From: Candidatus Nitrosopolaris rasttigaisensis
Lineage (GTDB): Archaea > Thermoproteota > Nitrososphaeria > Nitrososphaerales > Nitrososphaeraceae
Assembly: GCA_933226995.1 (NCBI GenBank)
Contig: CAKOFP010000331.1
Span: 1-9,300 of the forward strand
Direction: 5' to 3'
DNA length: 9,300 nucleotides
Every line of letters starts with the position of its first letter. Position 1 is the first letter of the stretch. The notes under the pieces are model-generated. The model made no database searches. It worked only from the letters and a program-made list of their open reading frames with translations, and was not told where the DNA came from. Positions 6,958 through 9,300 of the stretch are shown in pieces. Both the position numbers and the translations under genes were made by a program.

Positions 6958-6971
6958 TTAATATCTTTATC
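6958..6971 (-). promoter_or_regulatory. Possible TATA region of the inositol-phosphate synthase gene
   Basis: The minus strand reads GATAAAGATATTAAG around these bases, some 30-40 bases before the ATG at 6929. It would give a leader of about 10 bases. The 65-base gap could also be read through from the acetyltransferase gene, so this is tentative. Confidence 0.3.
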
Positions 6972-6994
6972 AAGAATCGTGATTGGACTGGCAC

Positions 6995-7768
6995 TCAATT
7001 GGAATTTCTTTTCAAAGCATAAACCCTTTTCTTGTAAACGAGGCGAAATCCTAATTTTTTGTACAATGGGAACAATCCTTCATTTGTGAACGTCTGGAGA
7101 AACAGAGGGTCCAACCGCTGCTGCTGAGCTATTCGCAACGAAACGCCTATCATTTTCTTCGCAACTCCTCGGCCTCTGAAATTTGAAATTGTTCCAAGGC
7201 AATACAGACCCATGAGCCCCTGATTAGAAAATAGAGCAGCACACCCAGCTGGTTTGGCAGAAGAATTACTGACACCAAAATAAGACAGCAGTAATATCAT
7301 CTTCTTAAATTGCAGATCGATTTTTTCTTTTATCTCTGATTTCCATTCCAATACGTCAAATGATCTGCAGAACGCGTCTACCCAACTTGGAATAGACCGT
7401 AAATCAACACGAACCACATGGATTTTCTCGTTATCATATTCAACTCTCTCCGACTCTGCTCTTAGAGTTTGCATCGTGTCTATCCACTTGAAGCCGGCTG
7501 CTGATAGACAATTTTGGACATCTGTATTCTTATCGTGAGCATACACATAGCAATCCATACCCTTTCTCAAACACACATTAGCTGCTTGCTTAATAACAGC
7601 CGTCGCATCTTCGCAGACGAACGGGTTCAGTCGATTAAAGAAATAATCTCCCACCAGTTTTTCATTCACAAATAGGTCAGCACAATCATGAATTCTAATA
7701 TGCTCTGTCCACAATGAACAAAATGCTATTTCGTTAGCTTCCATCCGCTTAACAATAAACAAGTCCAA
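6995..7768 (-). CDS. GNAT-family acetyltransferase with probable tandem GNAT fold
   Basis: The C-terminal half of this 257-residue protein is a clear GNAT domain. Motif A, GTISNFRGRGVAKKMI (192-207), contains the RGRGVA pyrophosphate loop that binds acetyl-CoA. It is followed by FLQTFTNEGLFPLYKKLGF (223-241), the usual motif B helix and terminal strand. The N-terminal half (FIVKRMEANEIAFCSLW, later AAGFKWIDTM at 90-99) looks like a degenerate GNAT half, as in tandem-GNAT enzymes. The acceptor substrate (amine, protein or small molecule) cannot be told. The frame begins after an in-frame TAA. Usable starts are the TTG at 7768 and the ATG at 7744; the TTG keeps the first beta strand FIVKRM and is chosen here. 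Repeated AAGTCC motifs cover the start region. The gene lies 65 bases upstream of the inositol-phosphate synthase gene and could be co-transcribed with it. Confidence 0.85.
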   Translation of the reverse strand: MDLFIVKRMEANEIAFCSLWTEHIRIHDCADLFVNEKLVGDYFFNRLNPFVCEDATAVIKQAANVCLRKGMDCYVYAHDKNTDVQNCLSAAGFKWIDTMQTLRAESERVEYDNEKIHVVRVDLRSIPSWVDAFCRSFDVLEWKSEIKEKIDLQFKKMILLLSYFGVSNSSAKPAGCAALFSNQGLMGLYCLGTISNFRGRGVAKKMIGVSLRIAQQQRLDPLFLQTFTNEGLFPLYKKLGFRLVYKKRVYALKRNSN

Positions 7769-7794
7769 AAGTCCTTACCATGGACCACAAGTCC
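7761..7794. repeat. Three AAGTCC copies at the acetyltransferase start
   Basis: AAGTCC occurs at 7761-7766, 7769-7774 and 7789-7794. The last copy also forms a GGAC/GTCC inverted pair with the bases just before it. The cluster overlaps the TTG start codon and could be an operator or an mRNA structure near the ribosome site. Chance recurrence is possible. Confidence 0.3.
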
Positions 7795-8242
7795 GTGAGG
7801 GAATGCCGACTTCTCGCTGTCCCCCTCATTAATTCCAACGCAGGAGGCGTATTTGCATCATCGTCGTTATAACTGGTGAATTCATTTATTAGTTTTGTTT
7901 CAAAACCAGGTTACTATAGCATTGCCCCAAGGTGCACTCGTAATTGTTTCGTGAATAGAAAAGAATCTATCAAGTTCAGGTTGTGAAAACACTAAAGGTT
8001 CTCTATAATTCTTCGAAAATAGATCCAGCCTTAAAATATTGAGTCATAGTTTTCATGATGTCTCTTATTCTTAGGGTGTTACCGGAGGATTTATACATTT
8101 TTCGCCTTTTATGTTTACTAATGCTAAATGATTCCAGATCGTTACTGGTTGTTGATTAGATGTCAAAACCTGCAGTTGCGGGATTTGTGATTCACGATGC
8201 GGATAGAATAACTCTTGCGCCCCATGCATATCATATATACCG
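7769..8242. other. Intergenic stretch with no supported gene
   Basis: About 470 bases separate the acetyltransferase start from the last recognisable piece of the broken sensor gene. An 85-codon minus-strand frame, 8071-8328, runs through part of it and overlaps the sensor remnant. I cannot relate its sequence to any family, and it shows no ribosome site. A second open minus-strand stretch, about 7908-8048, has no ATG. Neither resembles the PAS or kinase domains expected downstream of the sensor, so the rest of that gene seems deleted or eroded here. No RNA gene was recognised, and no clear TATA box for the acetyltransferase gene was found. Confidence 0.45.
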
Positions 8243-8800
8243 TTAGACCATAAATTCTCGTTTTGCATGTTCTTTGATTTCTTTGACTCTTTGTTTGGCA
8301 AGGATTGCCTGGGACCATAGCCTTTCAAAGAAATATTGCTGCTGTACCAACGCCTTCACATCGCTTACCACAAGTTGTTCTATTGGTTGTTTTGCCTGAA
8401 CAATTGCAGTTGCGGCGTAGATAGTTCGATCTCCTATCGGGAGACAGGTTACCATGAACCCCATGTAAATGACAAACCTCATTTATAATTTTCAATAGCT
8501 CTTTTGAGTAATCGATATTGTTGTTGGTAATTTCCGTAATGAATCTGACTTTTACTCCACGATCTTTGAGTTCATTGTATGCTCTTCTTATTGGCTCAGT
8601 TGTAACTAGCACGGCCGGATCCGAAGAATCAGCACAATTATGAAATGTATTCTTTATATCAGAAAACTCTTGCAGAGTTCTTTTAATTATTTCGTTTACC
8701 CCGTGTTTTCGGTATCTTTAGTCGTGGAGACGGTCACACCTGGCAATATAAAACTGAAATATATAAGAAGTTGCTCATTTAGGTACCCTTTCGCTATCAT
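8243..8800 (-). pseudogene. Frameshifted remnant of a thaumarchaeal sensor (histidine-kinase N-terminal region)
   Basis: The coding signal passes through three minus-strand frames. Frame one runs from the ATG at 8800 and ends TVSTTKDTENTG before a TAA. Frame two, from about 8699, reads GVNEIIKRTLQEFSDIKN, then TTEPIRRAYNELKDRGVK and RFITEITNNNIDY, ending near HGVHGN. Frame three continues DRTIYAATAIVQAKQPIEQL, DVKALVQQQYFFERLW and AKQRVKEIKEHAKREF to a stop at 8243. The order of these motifs is that of the N-terminal sensor region I recall from many Nitrososphaerales histidine kinases and related regulators. One extra G in the run at 8699-8702 joins frames one and two; loss of one base near 8438-8450 joins two and three. 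The PAS/HisKA/HATPase portion that normally follows is missing. A TATA-like TTTATTTA at 8846-8853 still precedes the ATG. The family assignment is from memory of the pattern; sequencing error remains possible. Confidence 0.75.
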
Positions 8801-8898
8801 TTCCTTTCTTCTATAGTTGCTAGTTTTCAAATACCGTGATGGTAGTAAATAAAACGCTTTTTGATTGCACCGTTAATCACCCTCATTTGGGGCAGCAA

Positions 8899-8908
8899 AT
8901 TATTATAA
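8899..8908 (+). promoter_or_regulatory. TATA-like box of the small plus-strand gene
   Basis: The bases AAATTATTATAAG around this position give a TATA-like element. A start site about 25 bases on (near 8932) would leave a leader of some 15 bases that includes GTGAT at 8933-8937, a match to the archaeal anti-Shine-Dalgarno sequence. Confidence 0.45.
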
Positions 8909-8946
8909 GCTACCTCGTCACACGAAATGAAAGTGATTAGTCGTTT

Positions 8947-9216
8947 ATGGATTGCGTGCAAATTAAAGAGAGGGACTTACTTAAGAGATTAGCATCTCTT
9001 GACCTGGATGAAGGGATCAGAATTGAGGGACCGTCTCAAGTCCCGAAGATCTTTATCAACAGAAATGCCTCTGGGAATTTTGTTGTGCAATTTGTTGATA
9101 ATATGGACAGCCTGAATATTAGTACCCATAATATAAAATATTTCGATTCCACTGCTGAAGTTTTGAAATTCGTAAAATCTACATTCGATAAAAATTTCTC
9201 TATCTGCCTATACTAG
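8947..9216 (+). CDS. Small protein of unknown function (89 residues)
   Basis: I do not recognise this family. The protein is soluble, with no signal peptide or TM helix. It starts with a charged helix (IKERDLLKRLASLDLDEGIR). Alternating hydrophobic residues follow, suggesting beta strands (KIFINRNASGNFVVQFVD, then NISTHNIKYF), and then an amphipathic helix (TAEVLKFVKSTF) and a short C-terminal strand. The layout suggests a compact alpha/beta domain of the small regulatory or binding type, but no catalytic motif stands out. The reading frame is supported by an ATG with GTGAT about 9 bases upstream, a TATA-like box at 8899-8908 and a T-run after the stop. It is divergent from the broken sensor gene. 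Its mean composition and codon use look like the neighbours, so I take it as a real gene of unknown role. Confidence 0.6.
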   Translation: MDCVQIKERDLLKRLASLDLDEGIRIEGPSQVPKIFINRNASGNFVVQFVDNMDSLNISTHNIKYFDSTAEVLKFVKSTFDKNFSICLY

Positions 9217-9239
9217 GACATACGTACTATCCTGTTGCA

Positions 9240-9250
9240 TATTCTTTTTC
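9240..9250 (+). terminator. Possible T-rich terminator after the small plus-strand gene
   Basis: A run of five T (9245-9249) within TATTCTTTTTC lies about 30 bases after the stop at 9216. Archaeal RNA polymerase can terminate on short T tracts without a hairpin. The evidence is weak. The remaining bases to 9300 show no coding signal on either strand. Confidence 0.3.
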
Positions 9251-9300
9251 CAGATCTGTCGTCAATCATGTCCATCAAAGGCTGTTAGTAAGTATAATCA

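Noticed and set aside
8071..8328. 85-codon minus-strand open frame as a real gene.
   Set aside because: It overlaps the better supported sensor remnant by about 85 bases, starts inside that coding signal, shows no ribosome site and matches no family I know.
1..9300. CRISPR array, insertion sequence, integrase site or defence island.
   Set aside because: I saw no regularly spaced direct repeats, transposase motifs or terminal inverted repeats. The GHKL ATPase alone, without a nuclease, methylase or helicase neighbour, is not enough to call a defence system.

Overview
The window most likely comes from an ammonia-oxidising archaeon of the Nitrososphaerota (Thaumarchaeota), probably the soil Nitrososphaerales group. 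The evidence is a 20S proteasome beta subunit, an archaeal myo-inositol-1-phosphate synthase, a winged-helix regulator of the type abundant in these genomes, a membrane histidine kinase whose H-box reads FINVAAHELRTP, TATA-type promoters with very short leaders, and base composition of roughly 40% G+C by eye. No mobile element, CRISPR array, rRNA or tRNA gene was found.

Layout. Bases 1-1398 (minus) hold the N-terminal 466 codons of a sensor histidine kinase that runs off the left edge: one TM helix, a large extracytoplasmic Cache-like sensor, a second TM helix, a short coiled coil and the HisKA H-box. A gene-poor stretch of about 670 bp follows, with a promoter for the kinase and repeated CAGATTTTG half-sites. 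A small winged-helix regulator lies on the plus strand (2072-2341). It converges on five co-directional minus-strand genes. In transcription order these are a GNAT acetyltransferase (7768-6995), inositol-phosphate synthase (6929-5856), a GHKL/MutL-MORC-like ATPase with a disordered linker (5683-4031), a proteasome beta subunit (3859-3263) and an orphan ABC-2 permease (3152-2385). The gaps of 65 to about 170 bp, and separate TATA-like elements in front of most of them, suggest mostly independent units rather than one operon. Bases 8243-8800 (minus) are a broken sensor gene spread over three frames. The last gene, 8947-9216 (plus), encodes an unrecognised 89-residue protein.

Main points. The proteasome beta subunit carries Ala where the catalytic Thr1 should be, while every other active-site position aligns without gaps. 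It is therefore probably the structural or regulatory beta paralogue, and an active partner should be encoded elsewhere. The 550-residue GHKL ATPase is the least understood complete gene: a full MutL/Hsp90-type ATP site, a long Pro/Gln/Ser/Thr-rich linker and a separate C-terminal domain, with no nuclease or helicase partner in view. The degraded sensor gene can be rejoined by two single-base changes, one of them in a G run. Two perfect inverted repeats lie between the proteasome gene and the permease, one of them spanning the proteasome stop codon. No convincing new multi-gene system is visible; the genes appear to be a mix of housekeeping, membrane and signalling functions.
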